From positions 1 through 33,459 of the forward strand of contig DATCYF010000030.1 in NCBI GenBank assembly GCA_036570425.1: a stretch of 33,459 nt of DNA, read 5' to 3'. The translations under genes and the position numbers were made by a program. Positions within the stretch are counted from its first letter, which is position 1. Each line of letters begins with the position of its first letter. This stretch comes from Rhizorhapis sp036570425 (GTDB lineage: Bacteria; Pseudomonadota; Alphaproteobacteria; Sphingomonadales; Sphingomonadaceae). Of the stretch, positions 17,683 to 24,917 are shown one piece after another. The notes beneath the pieces are model-generated. The model saw nothing but the letters and a program-made list of their open reading frames with translations. It was not told the origin of the DNA and searched no databases.

Positions 17683-18816
17683 TTACCGGACTCCTGCCTG
17701 GATCAGGCGCGTCACCTTGACCTCAGCGCCGGGCTGAATGCGAAGCTGGCCCTCCGTCACGACGACGTCGCCCGCCTTCAGGCCACGGGTGACAATGACA
17801 CTGTCACCGACACGCCGGCCGGTCGTGACCGCGATAGTCTCGGCCTTGCCACCGGAGCGCCCATTGCGGCCACGCACGACCGTAACGCTATCCCCCGAAG
17901 CCGAGGTCTGAATAGCGGTTGCAGGAACCACAAGTGCGCCATGCTGCGGTGGAAGATTCAGCGCCGTGGCGACATACATGCCAGGGCGCAGGGCATGATC
18001 GGGATTGGCAACCACCGCCTGCACCGTCACATTGCGAGTGTCCTCGCCAATCCGGGGCTCGATCGCATTGACATGGCCCGTGAAGCTGCGTTCCGGCCAG
18101 GCATCCGCCTTGATGGTCACGGGGGCGCCCACATGCAGCTTGGCAAGATCCTGTTGCGGCAAGGTAAAATCGACGAAAAGCCGGTCGAGCGCCGTCAGCG
18201 TGGCGACGGGATCGCCCGGATTGAGATATTGGCCCAGATTGACGCGACGGATGCCGAGTTCGCCAGCGAAGGGCGCACGGATTTGCTTCTGGGTGATGCG
18301 CGCGTCGAACTGCTGCACCTCCGCAATCGCCTGGTCGCGCTCGGCACGCCGCTGCTGCAGGAGTTCGCGAGGCTCCGCGCCAGTGGGCGCAAGCTCCTGC
18401 GAACGGGCGAGTTGCACGCCAGCGAAATCAGCGCGGGCCTTTGCCGCTCTGCGGTCCGCGCGCTCCGGCGTGTCATAAAGCTGTACCAGCAACGCTCCCG
18501 CCCCGACACGGCTGCCCGCCTCAAACTTTATGCCGACCACTCGTCCGGCAACCTCCGGCGCAAGCATCACCTCACGCACGGCGCGCACTGATCCCACCGC
18601 CTCAAGCGTGGCCGGAACGTCGGTAGGCTTTACGATCGTAGCGATAACCGCGACGGCGGGCGGCGCTTCCCGCGGCGCGGCGGCCGATTTCGTCGCCCGC
18701 CAGACGTAGAGCCCCCCGAAAATCACGAGAACGGCCACCGCAGCAATGACCATGGAACGTAAATGGGGCACGGATGGGCGATCCGAAGCGGAAACACGAC
18801 TGAACAGATTGGACAT
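17683..18816 (-). CDS. RND efflux periplasmic adaptor subunit
   Basis: A 377-residue membrane-fusion protein. One N-terminal helix (MVIAAVAVLVIFGGLYVW, about 22-39) anchors it to the inner membrane. A lipoyl half (VRAVREVMLAPEVAGRVVGIKFEAGSRVGAGALLVQL), a short alpha-hairpin (about 115-175), the second lipoyl half (KQIRAPFAGELGIRRVNLGQYLNPGDPVATL) and beta-barrel/membrane-proximal domains follow (LKAGDVVVTEGQLRIQPGAEVKV). The adaptor is the first gene of the array, so promoter control acts at 18817-18933. One base separates its stop from the RND start. It lacks a lipobox and keeps a membrane anchor instead. Confidence 0.94.
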   Translation of the reverse strand: MSNLFSRVSASDRPSVPHLRSMVIAAVAVLVIFGGLYVWRATKSAAAPREAPPAVAVIATIVKPTDVPATLEAVGSVRAVREVMLAPEVAGRVVGIKFEAGSRVGAGALLVQLYDTPERADRRAAKARADFAGVQLARSQELAPTGAEPRELLQQRRAERDQAIAEVQQFDARITQKQIRAPFAGELGIRRVNLGQYLNPGDPVATLTALDRLFVDFTLPQQDLAKLHVGAPVTIKADAWPERSFTGHVNAIEPRIGEDTRNVTVQAVVANPDHALRPGMYVATALNLPPQHGALVVPATAIQTSASGDSVTVVRGRNGRSGGKAETIAVTTGRRVGDSVIVTRGLKAGDVVVTEGQLRIQPGAEVKVTRLIQAGVR

Positions 18817-18933
18817 GGAAAATCCTGTAACCTAAATCGACCACGAGTCAATTTTATTGCGAACGACTATTATGTAGCGCCAGACTGATCAAGAGGCTCG
18901 CTTCTATCAAGTCAGGCGCGTTAGAATGGAAAC
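18817..18933. promoter_or_regulatory. Divergent promoter/operator region between efflux array and tetR
   Basis: 117 bases between divergent genes, the usual place for a TetR operator controlling both. I see only weak symmetry: ATCAAG occurs twice 20 bases apart near 18887-18912, flanked by GACT and GTC. No confident -35/-10 pair is visible in either direction, so the operator is inferred from layout. Confidence 0.35.
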
Positions 18934-19575
18934 ATGACGAAAAAAGGACATAGTTCCCGCCGCCGCATCCTCCAGCGGTGCCTTCGCCCGTCCAGTTCGC
19001 CCAGTGCGCCGCGGCGGTCCGAGGTCAGGCGTGGCGCGCTCATCGAAGCGGCTGGCACCTTGTTTGTGGAACAGGGCGTGGACGCCACGACTGTTGATGA
19101 CATTGCCAAAGGCGCCGGTGTCGCCAAAGGAACCTTCTACCATTATTTCGGCAGCAAAGCCTGCATGCTCGATGCACTTCGGGAGCGCTTTTCCGATCAG
19201 TTTATCAGCCGTATCGCGAGCGCAATCGCTCATTGTCCGGCGGACGCATGGGAAGCCAAGTTGAAGTGCTGGCTGATCACGGCCGTCGATGCCTATCTGG
19301 ATATGCGCGCACTTCACGATGTGGTGTTCCATAGCGCGGAACTGCCGCTCCGACACGCGATGGGAGACGAACCCGTCGTCAAGAACCTCGCCGGGCTACT
19401 CATGGATGGAGAGGCCGCCGGAGCCTGGAGCATCATGGACCCGCTTTATGTCGCAGTGATCATGTTCCATGGTTTGCACGGCGCGGTCGATGAAGCCATT
19501 GTCGCAGAGAATGTTGATAAACCTATCGGCCCAATGATCGCGGATTTGTATATCCGCATGATAGGCTACCGCTAG
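18934..19575 (+). CDS. TetR-family transcriptional regulator
   Basis: A 213-residue protein. The DNA-binding domain lies at about residues 31-80, with the helix-turn-helix in TTVDDIAKGAGVAKGTFYHYFGSKACML (53-80), an almost ideal TetR signature. The C-terminal ligand domain is helical and variable. The N-terminus is unusually long and basic (MTKKGHSSRRRILQRCL, about 30 residues before the usual start); such arms can strengthen operator contact, and no better in-frame start codon is seen downstream. The ribosome site is weak (GGAAAC before ATG). Divergent orientation 117 bases from the RND adaptor gene strongly suggests it represses the efflux array and is released by an exported compound. Confidence 0.93.
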   Translation: MTKKGHSSRRRILQRCLRPSSSPSAPRRSEVRRGALIEAAGTLFVEQGVDATTVDDIAKGAGVAKGTFYHYFGSKACMLDALRERFSDQFISRIASAIAHCPADAWEAKLKCWLITAVDAYLDMRALHDVVFHSAELPLRHAMGDEPVVKNLAGLLMDGEAAGAWSIMDPLYVAVIMFHGLHGAVDEAIVAENVDKPIGPMIADLYIRMIGYR

Positions 19576-19639
19576 TCTTCGGCCAATGATCGGACAAGAA
19601 CGCACCAAAATTTCTCCCTGTTTTCGAATCGGGAGCCCT

Positions 19640-19670
19640 TCTATAGAACCTCAACATTAGTTGAGGTAAA
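19640..19670 (-). promoter_or_regulatory. SoxR-regulated promoter with perfect SoxR box, directed to the minus strand
   Basis: The box is CCTCAACATTAGTTGAGG (19649-19666), with perfect 7-bp arms around ATTA, closely like the enterobacterial soxS operator. On the minus strand it sits between -35 TTTACC (complement of 19665-19670) and -10 TATAGA (complement of 19640-19645) with a 19-base spacer, the over-long spacer expected of MerR-family activation. It is 13 bases upstream of the soxR start, as in enterobacteria where soxR represses itself. A plus-strand TATAGA at 19642-19647 may serve soxR. No minus-strand gene lies between here and the efflux array start at 18816. Confidence 0.85.
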
Positions 19671-19682
19671 GAGGGAATTTCA

Positions 19683-20144
19683 TTGGCAAAGGTCACGCCA
19701 GAAGATGTGAACCGCTTCCTGAGCATCGGCGAAGTGGCCCAACGTGCAGGCGTACCGATCTCTACGCTGCATTTCTACGAAGCGCAGGGACTCATCTGGA
19801 GCATGCGAACCAATGGAAATCAGCGTCGGTACGGGCGCGGTGTCCTTCGAGCCATTGCCATCATCAAGGTCGCCCAGCGTGCCGGCATTCCGCTTGCCGC
19901 CATCAGGGACCGGCTCCAGACCTTGCCCTCCAACACCAGAGTCACCGCTGCCGATTGGGCGCATCTTTCGACCGAATGGCGCAACGAACTGGATGATCGC
20001 ATCGCACGTCTCACCCGGCTCCGCGATCAGATGAGCTCCTGTATCGGCTGCGGCTGCCTCTCTATCGATGAGTGCCCCTTGCGCAATCCCTATGATGAGC
20101 TGTCCGAACAAGGATCGGGACCGCGCCTGCTCGATCCCGATTAG
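19683..20144 (+). CDS. soxR: Redox-sensitive transcriptional activator SoxR (MerR family)
   Basis: A 153-residue MerR-family protein. The winged helix-turn-helix covers FLSIGEVAQRAGVPISTLHFYEAQGLI (12-38) and the wing, and a dimerisation helix follows to about residue 118. The [2Fe-2S] cluster motif is C120-IG-C123-G-C125-LSIDE-C131 (CX2CXCX5C), diagnostic of SoxR. The TTG at 19683 is the likely start: AGAGGG lies about 8 bases upstream and no ATG lies before the HTH. SoxR is activated when redox-cycling compounds such as quinones, phenazines or nitroaromatics oxidise the cluster. A perfect SoxR box lies just upstream. Outside enterobacteria SoxR commonly controls efflux pumps and oxygenases rather than soxS, which fits the neighbouring array. 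Confidence 0.96.
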   Translation: MAKVTPEDVNRFLSIGEVAQRAGVPISTLHFYEAQGLIWSMRTNGNQRRYGRGVLRAIAIIKVAQRAGIPLAAIRDRLQTLPSNTRVTAADWAHLSTEWRNELDDRIARLTRLRDQMSSCIGCGCLSIDECPLRNPYDELSEQGSGPRLLDPD

Positions 20145-20165
20145 CCTCACATACATCTCGTCGAA

Positions 20166-20981
20166 CTAAAAATAGGTTTCCATGTTTCCGCCATCCACCA
20201 CAAGATATTGGCCCGTTATGTAACTGGCGTTCTGGGAGCATAGATAAGCGCAGAGGCTGGCCACTTCTTCAGGACGGCCGAAGCGATTCATGGGAATGCG
20301 CCTGATGAGATTCGCCATGAATTGATCATAAGTCAGACCGACCGTTTCCGCGCACCGTTGGAAAAATGCCTCGTAATTCTCCCCCGTGTCGATGAAGCCC
20401 GGCGGGATCGTATTGACCGTTATGCCAAAGGGAGCCAGTTCATCGGCCAGACTACGGCTCAGCCCCAATCCTGCAGGCCTGACAGTGTTCGCCAGCACAT
20501 AGTCGAAGCCCAGGGCCGAACGGCGTCCCGGCAGCTTTGCGTGGCCCGATCCAATGGTGACAATGCGGCCCCAACGATTGGCCTTCATGTTCGGCACGAC
20601 AGCGCGGGCGAAATGCGCAAAACCCTTGACGACATAAGCATAAGCCCGATCGAAATCTTCGTCTGTAAATTCGTCGAACATGCCGGAAGGCGGAGCCACC
20701 GGGGAATAGATCGCAATATCGGGGGGGCCGAACACGTCTTCGGCTTCTGCCACCATCCGCGGGAAACAGTCGAATGCAGTAAGGTCAGCCGAAACGGCGA
20801 TTGCTTCGCCTCCTTCACTTCTGATGGCATCTACTGTGCTGTCCAGTTGCTCCTGCCCACGCGCGACGACCACCACGCGACAGCCATTGCGCCCGAGTTC
20901 CTCGGAAACAGCCCTGCCAATGCCGTGCGATCCGCCCGTTACGATTGCGACCTTGCCCGCGATTCCTAGATCCATCAGCAT
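20166..20981 (-). CDS. SDR-family oxidoreductase with atypical active site (YxxxN)
   Basis: This 271-residue protein has the Rossmann signature TGGSHGIG (15-22) and AR at 40-41 after the second strand, hinting at NADP. IYSPVAPPSG replaces the usual NNAG, and a Ser lies in VTIGSGHAK (S145). The catalytic Tyr position is FDYVLANTV: Tyr161 is followed by Asn165 where nearly all SDRs have Lys. The C-terminus ends GQYLVVDGGNMETYF as usual. Relatives with LANT or LSNT in this position form a known FabG-like subgroup of unsettled chemistry, so it may still be an oxidoreductase, or bind ligand without redox. It is the last gene of the minus-strand run EthD-GntR-Dabb-SDR and convergent with soxR (21 bases between stops). 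Confidence 0.88.
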   Translation of the reverse strand: MLMDLGIAGKVAIVTGGSHGIGRAVSEELGRNGCRVVVVARGQEQLDSTVDAIRSEGGEAIAVSADLTAFDCFPRMVAEAEDVFGPPDIAIYSPVAPPSGMFDEFTDEDFDRAYAYVVKGFAHFARAVVPNMKANRWGRIVTIGSGHAKLPGRRSALGFDYVLANTVRPAGLGLSRSLADELAPFGITVNTIPPGFIDTGENYEAFFQRCAETVGLTYDQFMANLIRRIPMNRFGRPEEVASLCAYLCSQNASYITGQYLVVDGGNMETYF

Positions 20982-21135
20982 CTTCTCCCTGATTGTGCTC
21001 CCCTCGGGACTTTCATTACCCAGGGCGCAAGCTGCACCATAATTAACAACATGGCAGTTTATACATTAGTCGTTCGAAGTCAAAGGGCGCCTGTCGCGGC
21101 AGTATTAACGCCGATGCTCTGCGATCTGGGGTGGA

Positions 21136-22167
21136 TTAAATTTCTGCCAACACGGACCGCGCGACGGGATAGAGCGTGTGGCAAAAGCCGTTAGCTAATC
21201 GTTCCGGTGCGTCGGGATGAAACAGCCGTTCGACCACGGCCCAATGATAGGGATGATTCAGATAGTCGCCGACGAACACCGATGCGTCGGGCACCTCCTG
21301 TTCAAGGCAGAGCGTCCAGCCTCCACGGCTCGACGTGACGCGCGTAACCCGCCAATTCCGGATCGCGGTAATATATCGCGGCGTATCGATCATCGCCTTT
21401 TCGAATGCAGCGACCGCTGGGCCGTCCAGCCCATCTTCGGTACGCACCAATATGGTTCGTTTTGTGCCTCCAATATCTGGATTCCGGAGTCCTGCGTCCA
21501 ATGGTTCGCCAAGGGCTACTGCCTCCACAATTTCCGCCGCTCCCGGAAGGGCGGCAAGCAGTGCTGCTTCGTCCATAGGTTCGATCGCAACCATATCCCA
21601 GGTAAAATGGCCCGGCATGAAACTATATTCCTGATGAAAGCCCGCCCGGCTGTGCAATATTCTGGCATCGGCGCGTGCCAGCCCTTCGATCGCTGCTATC
21701 CACATCGGTTCTTCAGCCTCATTCAGCGCTCCCGTCGGTCGGACGAACAGGATGGTTCGCTGTCCTTTCACCCCTACGGCAATCTCACCACTGTCGTCAG
21801 GGGGCGGCAAATCCATCGACCAGGAACGAGCCAGTTGCCGGCTACGCGCAGTGGTCATCTTTTCGGCCTTTGCCCAGATGTCGCGCACGACCGGATCGTC
21901 TTCCTCTGCCATCCGCGCTGCCCATAAGGCACCCAGTGTCGGATATTCCCAAACCACCGTCAGTTCGGAATCGGCATCCGACCGTTCAAAGGGTGGCGTC
22001 AGCCATGCCCCAGCAAGACGAAGCCCGCGGGATTGCACATGCCGCGCATATTCCTGCGTCATCAGATCGTGGAGGGAACGCTGATGGCCTGGCTTGATGA
22101 TAAACCGATCGATGATTTCAACTGGTTTGTTCGTCTCGAAGATGTCGTTCATAGCAGTCTGGCTCAC
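21136..22167 (-). CDS. Multi-domain dimeric alpha-beta barrel (NIPSNAP/Dabb-like) protein
   Basis: A 343-residue protein without signal peptide or membrane helix. The N-terminal third (VEIIDRFIIKPGHQRSLHDLMTQEYARHVQSRGLRLAGAWLTPP) looks like a NIPSNAP-type ferredoxin-like barrel half. The middle (QRTILFVRPTGALNEAEEPMWIAAIEGLARADARILHSRAGF) looks like a second module. The C-terminal third (RNWRVTRVTSSRGGWTLCLEQEVPDASVFVGDYLNHPYHWAVVERLFHP) has the YLxHPxH signature of stress-responsive A/B-barrel (Dabb) domains, as in cyclases of the olivetolic-acid type. Three related modules in one chain are unusual. It follows the GntR gene by 96 bases on the same strand and precedes the YxxxN SDR. Function is unknown; binding, cyclising or isomerising a pathway intermediate is possible. 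Confidence 0.72.
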   Translation of the reverse strand: MSQTAMNDIFETNKPVEIIDRFIIKPGHQRSLHDLMTQEYARHVQSRGLRLAGAWLTPPFERSDADSELTVVWEYPTLGALWAARMAEEDDPVVRDIWAKAEKMTTARSRQLARSWSMDLPPPDDSGEIAVGVKGQRTILFVRPTGALNEAEEPMWIAAIEGLARADARILHSRAGFHQEYSFMPGHFTWDMVAIEPMDEAALLAALPGAAEIVEAVALGEPLDAGLRNPDIGGTKRTILVRTEDGLDGPAVAAFEKAMIDTPRYITAIRNWRVTRVTSSRGGWTLCLEQEVPDASVFVGDYLNHPYHWAVVERLFHPDAPERLANGFCHTLYPVARSVLAEI

Positions 22168-22263
22168 TGTTCAGTGGGCAGACAACCTATCACATGAACG
22201 ACTTCGTAAAAGCGAATTCGGGCCGCGCTCCGCGCTAACGCGCCGCGTCGGCACGAATCCTGT

Positions 22264-23088
22264 TCAGGTCGCCGCGACGGTCTGCTTCGAACGAACAGTT
22301 CTTTTGGCCCGCGGCTTCTTTGCGGTCTTTGTTGCCTTGGGAGTCGCAGCCGCCTTCTTTGTCGGCGCCCTTCTTGCACGCGCGGGCGCGTCGGCCGTGG
22401 ATGTCTCCCCGTCCTTTTCGCTCTCATGCAAGAAGTTCTCTATAAATTCCGTGACCTTGTCATAAATCGCAATGGCGTTCGCTTCGGCCGCTTCAACATC
22501 GCGTGCCAAAATCACCTTCATGGTGTCCGCATGTTGCGGGCCAAGTTCCAGTTCAAAACGAGCCAGCGGCATGTACATATGCCGGTAACGCATGTTCTGC
22601 GCATACAGAAGTCGCCAGGCGCCCAGCAGCCAGGGGTTCGTGCAAGCTCCAAGCAGGGCTTCATAAAAAGCGAGGCGCTCGGTCGAATAGGCTTCGAGAT
22701 CCTCTTTCCCTGCCACCACCAGCTCAAGCGTGCGTACGGCACGATGATAGGTCGCCACAAGGTTCAGTTCCCACTGAACATCGCCATTTTCTATGGACGA
22801 ACGGAGGCAAGGAAGCTCTACTGTCAGGCAGGCCTGCGCGAGTTCCCGATAGCCTTTCTGAGAAATCGACGCCACACGGAAACCGCGATGACGCTCAATT
22901 TCGACCAGACCCTCCGACGTGAGGCGCGACAGTGCTTCGCGTACCGCCGCCTGACTCAGCGAGAGCTTTTTTTGCAAGGACGAGATATTAAGTCTTGTGC
23001 CCGGTTTAAGGCGACAACTGATCAACTCCGCGCGCAGGAGGTGATAGGCTCTTCCAGTGATGCTTGTATCTTCCATCAGCAAAGGCAT
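22264..23088 (-). CDS. GntR-family (FCD domain) transcriptional regulator with a lysine/alanine-rich tail
   Basis: A 274-residue protein. The N-terminal winged helix-turn-helix (about 10-75) shows the GntR signature LISCRLKPGTRLNISSLQKKLSLSQAAVREALSRLTSEGLVE. The all-helical FCD effector domain follows to about 222, with His115, His170 and His186 in positions typical of the metal/ligand pocket. The last ~40 residues are highly basic, rich in Lys, Ala, Arg, Pro and Thr (RRAPTKKAAATPKATKTAKK), like histone H1 or AlgP tails and not a normal part of the family. An ATG 12 bases downstream of the chosen start is possible. It lies between the EthD and Dabb genes on the same strand, so it is probably the local regulator of the right-hand catabolic genes. 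FCD regulators usually respond to a small organic acid or pathway intermediate. Confidence 0.92.
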   Translation of the reverse strand: MPLLMEDTSITGRAYHLLRAELISCRLKPGTRLNISSLQKKLSLSQAAVREALSRLTSEGLVEIERHRGFRVASISQKGYRELAQACLTVELPCLRSSIENGDVQWELNLVATYHRAVRTLELVVAGKEDLEAYSTERLAFYEALLGACTNPWLLGAWRLLYAQNMRYRHMYMPLARFELELGPQHADTMKVILARDVEAAEANAIAIYDKVTEFIENFLHESEKDGETSTADAPARARRAPTKKAAATPKATKTAKKPRAKRTVRSKQTVAAT

Positions 23089-23161
23089 TTAATCTCGATT
23101 AGCAGACGTTCAAGCTGCATTTTCATCACAGCCCACTTTGTTCTGTTCGGCAAGGGCGATT

Positions 23162-23902
23162 TCAAACGGCCTGCCCGCCAATCAACTCCCGTTCCTCGCC
23201 GCTGACAAAGGCCAACATTTCCCCCGGGCGGGAAAACTTTTCCTCATCCGGGCGGATGATCCGCAAATAGGGTTCGCTTGTATAGGCGTCGATAAAGGAT
23301 TGTTGGGTTTCCAGCCCCATATCCGAACACATCGGCACGAAACGCGCGACAGCAAGCCAGTTTCCCAGCTCCAGACCTGATACCTTATGGCCATGAAATT
23401 GCGTATAGCGCGTCAGCCGCTCCCACATTTCGGGGACGGTTCGGGCCAGAACCGGGTGCTTGTCGTGCCAATATCTCTGCGCGTCCTCGACCGTCCAGCC
23501 TTCGGCCACATCGCCGCCCGCCAGGAATTTGATGCCAGTACCCCCGGTTTCTGGCTTCCAAGGCTTCACCTCGGCCAGCCAGGCCACGCCCTTGTCTCCA
23601 TCAATCAGTTTTTCCGCCGCGGCAAGCACGTGCGCATTGGTCGAAAGATCATTGAGGACGTTCACTGCGTCCTCGGCGCTGTCGAACCAGAATTCGGCCA
23701 GACCGTCAAATCGCGGAGGAAAGACCTTCGCCACATCGGGATGCATGCTCTCGGGTGGAAGATTGACGATCAGCTTGCGCAAGCGGTTGTCGCCACGGAT
23801 GGCTTCGATGATGGCCGGGCCAAGCTCCTCGAGCCAACCGGAAACAAACGCCTTGGACTCCACGCCAGGTTTAGCAACGTTCAGCGCCGCTAGCCGCCAC
23901 AT
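23162..23902 (-). CDS. EthD-domain protein, two repeated modules
   Basis: A 246-residue protein read from ATG 23902, which has GGAGG 5 bases upstream; a 19-residue longer form from 23959 has no such site. Two ferredoxin-like modules are seen. The first (RLRKLIVNLPPESMHPDVAKVFPPRFDGLAEFWFDSAEDAVNVL) has the typical FDGLAEFWFDS of EthD proteins. The second (TVEDAQRYWHDKHPVLARTVPEMWERLTRYTQFHGHKVS) has YWHDKHP, which fits the EthD/YxxHP consensus. EthD proteins accompany P450 or other oxygenase systems (the family is named after ether degradation) and may bind or isomerise intermediates. It is 73 bases before GntR and divergent from the SDR gene at 24087, with a TTATGCGCAA-like site in the gap. 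Confidence 0.85.
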   Translation of the reverse strand: MWRLAALNVAKPGVESKAFVSGWLEELGPAIIEAIRGDNRLRKLIVNLPPESMHPDVAKVFPPRFDGLAEFWFDSAEDAVNVLNDLSTNAHVLAAAEKLIDGDKGVAWLAEVKPWKPETGGTGIKFLAGGDVAEGWTVEDAQRYWHDKHPVLARTVPEMWERLTRYTQFHGHKVSGLELGNWLAVARFVPMCSDMGLETQQSFIDAYTSEPYLRIIRPDEEKFSRPGEMLAFVSGEERELIGGQAV

Positions 23903-23974
23903 ATCCGCCTCCCATTCCCGATTGCGATGTTGATAGGAGCAATCGAATGAAAGGATCATAGTATTTCATGAATG

Positions 23975-23985
23975 TTATGCGCAAT
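23975..23985. promoter_or_regulatory. Putative shared operator motif TTATGCGCAAT (site 1)
   Basis: Lies in the gap between the divergent EthD and SDR genes. The same 11 bases occur inverted at 29181-29191 in the ccdAB promoter, and a near copy (TTACGCATAA) at 27115-27124 in front of the molybdopterin gene. The core TGCGCA is palindromic. Regulator unknown; the GntR protein encoded next door is a candidate. Confidence 0.4.
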
Positions 23986-24086
23986 GACCAATTTTCTGCA
24001 TGACGATGTTTCGTTTGATCGCCGGCGGCTGGCATGCCACTCATCACACGAATGGATCAAAATTGCTTGAAATGAGAGGATGATCA

Positions 24087-24917
24087 ATGGGCAAGCTGGA
24101 TGGCAAGATCGCAATCGTAACAGGTGCAGCATCGGGAATCGGGCGGCGATGTGCCGAACGATTTGCTGAGGAAGGCGCCCAGGTTGTCATTGGCGACATA
24201 GACATTGAAGGCGCCAACAGCACGGCGGACCAGATCGTTCGCAATGGCGGCAAGGCATTTGCGCTGCCGCTGGATCTTGCCGACGAGGATAGCGTGCGCG
24301 GCTTTTATGAACAGGTTCTGGAACATTGCGGGCGCGTTGATATCCTGCACAACAATGCAGCCGACACGCGCGCCGAACAACTGGGCAAGGACATGGCCGT
24401 CGCCGCAATGTCCACTGACATCTGGGATCGCGCTTTTACCATCAACGCCCGCGGCACGATGCTGATGACCAAATATGCGATTGCTCCCATGATCGCCGCA
24501 GGCGGCGGTTCCATCATCAATACCAGTTCGGGCGCATCGCTGACGGGAGATTTCATTAACCCGGCCTATGCCGCCTCCAAGGCAGCGGTAAATTCCCTCA
24601 CGCGATATGTCGCGACCCAATATGGCAAGCGCGGCATACGCTGCAACACGGTGTCACCGGGCATGATCAAGACGGAGAAATCCATTGCGACCATGACCGA
24701 TGAACAGTTCGCGACTATCGAAAAGCACAAGCTGACGCCTTATCTCGGCAGGCCTGACGACATCGCAAACGCAGCGGTCTATCTTGCGTCGGATGACTCT
24801 CGTTTCGTCACTGCACAGTTGCTGTGCGTCGACGGCGGCATTACAGCGCACATGCCTCATGTCGCGGAATTCCGCGCGGCTTTTGAGGCGGACCCCGACA
24901 ATCGCGAAGTGCGTTAG
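24087..24917 (+). CDS. SDR-family NAD-dependent oxidoreductase (paralogue 1)
   Basis: A 276-residue classical short-chain dehydrogenase. TGAASGIG (12-19) binds the dinucleotide, and Asp37 after the second strand suggests NAD. NNAA (89-92) replaces the usual NNAG. The active site is Ser147/148 in INTSSGAS with Tyr161-x3-Lys165 (PAYAASKAA). The C-terminal end is about 20 residues longer than usual (GGITAHMPHVAEFRAAFEADP). It closely resembles the SDRs at 27166-27990 and 28278-29087, with shared INTSSG, RYVATQYGKRGIRCN and C-terminal segments. AGAGG 7 bases upstream supports the ATG at 24087. It ends 4 bases inside the convergent molybdopterin gene's end. It probably oxidises a secondary alcohol in the pathway. 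Confidence 0.93.
   Translation: MGKLDGKIAIVTGAASGIGRRCAERFAEEGAQVVIGDIDIEGANSTADQIVRNGGKAFALPLDLADEDSVRGFYEQVLEHCGRVDILHNNAADTRAEQLGKDMAVAAMSTDIWDRAFTINARGTMLMTKYAIAPMIAAGGGSIINTSSGASLTGDFINPAYAASKAAVNSLTRYVATQYGKRGIRCNTVSPGMIKTEKSIATMTDEQFATIEKHKLTPYLGRPDDIANAAVYLASDDSRFVTAQLLCVDGGITAHMPHVAEFRAAFEADPDNREVR

Noticed and set aside
17563..18591. Plus-strand frame of 342 codons opposite the RND adaptor gene
   Set aside because: Mirror frame of a well-supported adaptor; no plausible start signal or domain.
19614..19635. Possible tetR terminator (CTCCC ... GGGAG)
   Set aside because: Five-base stem with a long loop and no T-run; cannot be separated from chance.
22200..22255. GC-rich imperfect repeats between the GntR and Dabb genes, considered as a terminator
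   Set aside because: Several alternative short pairings and no T-run; no single convincing stem.
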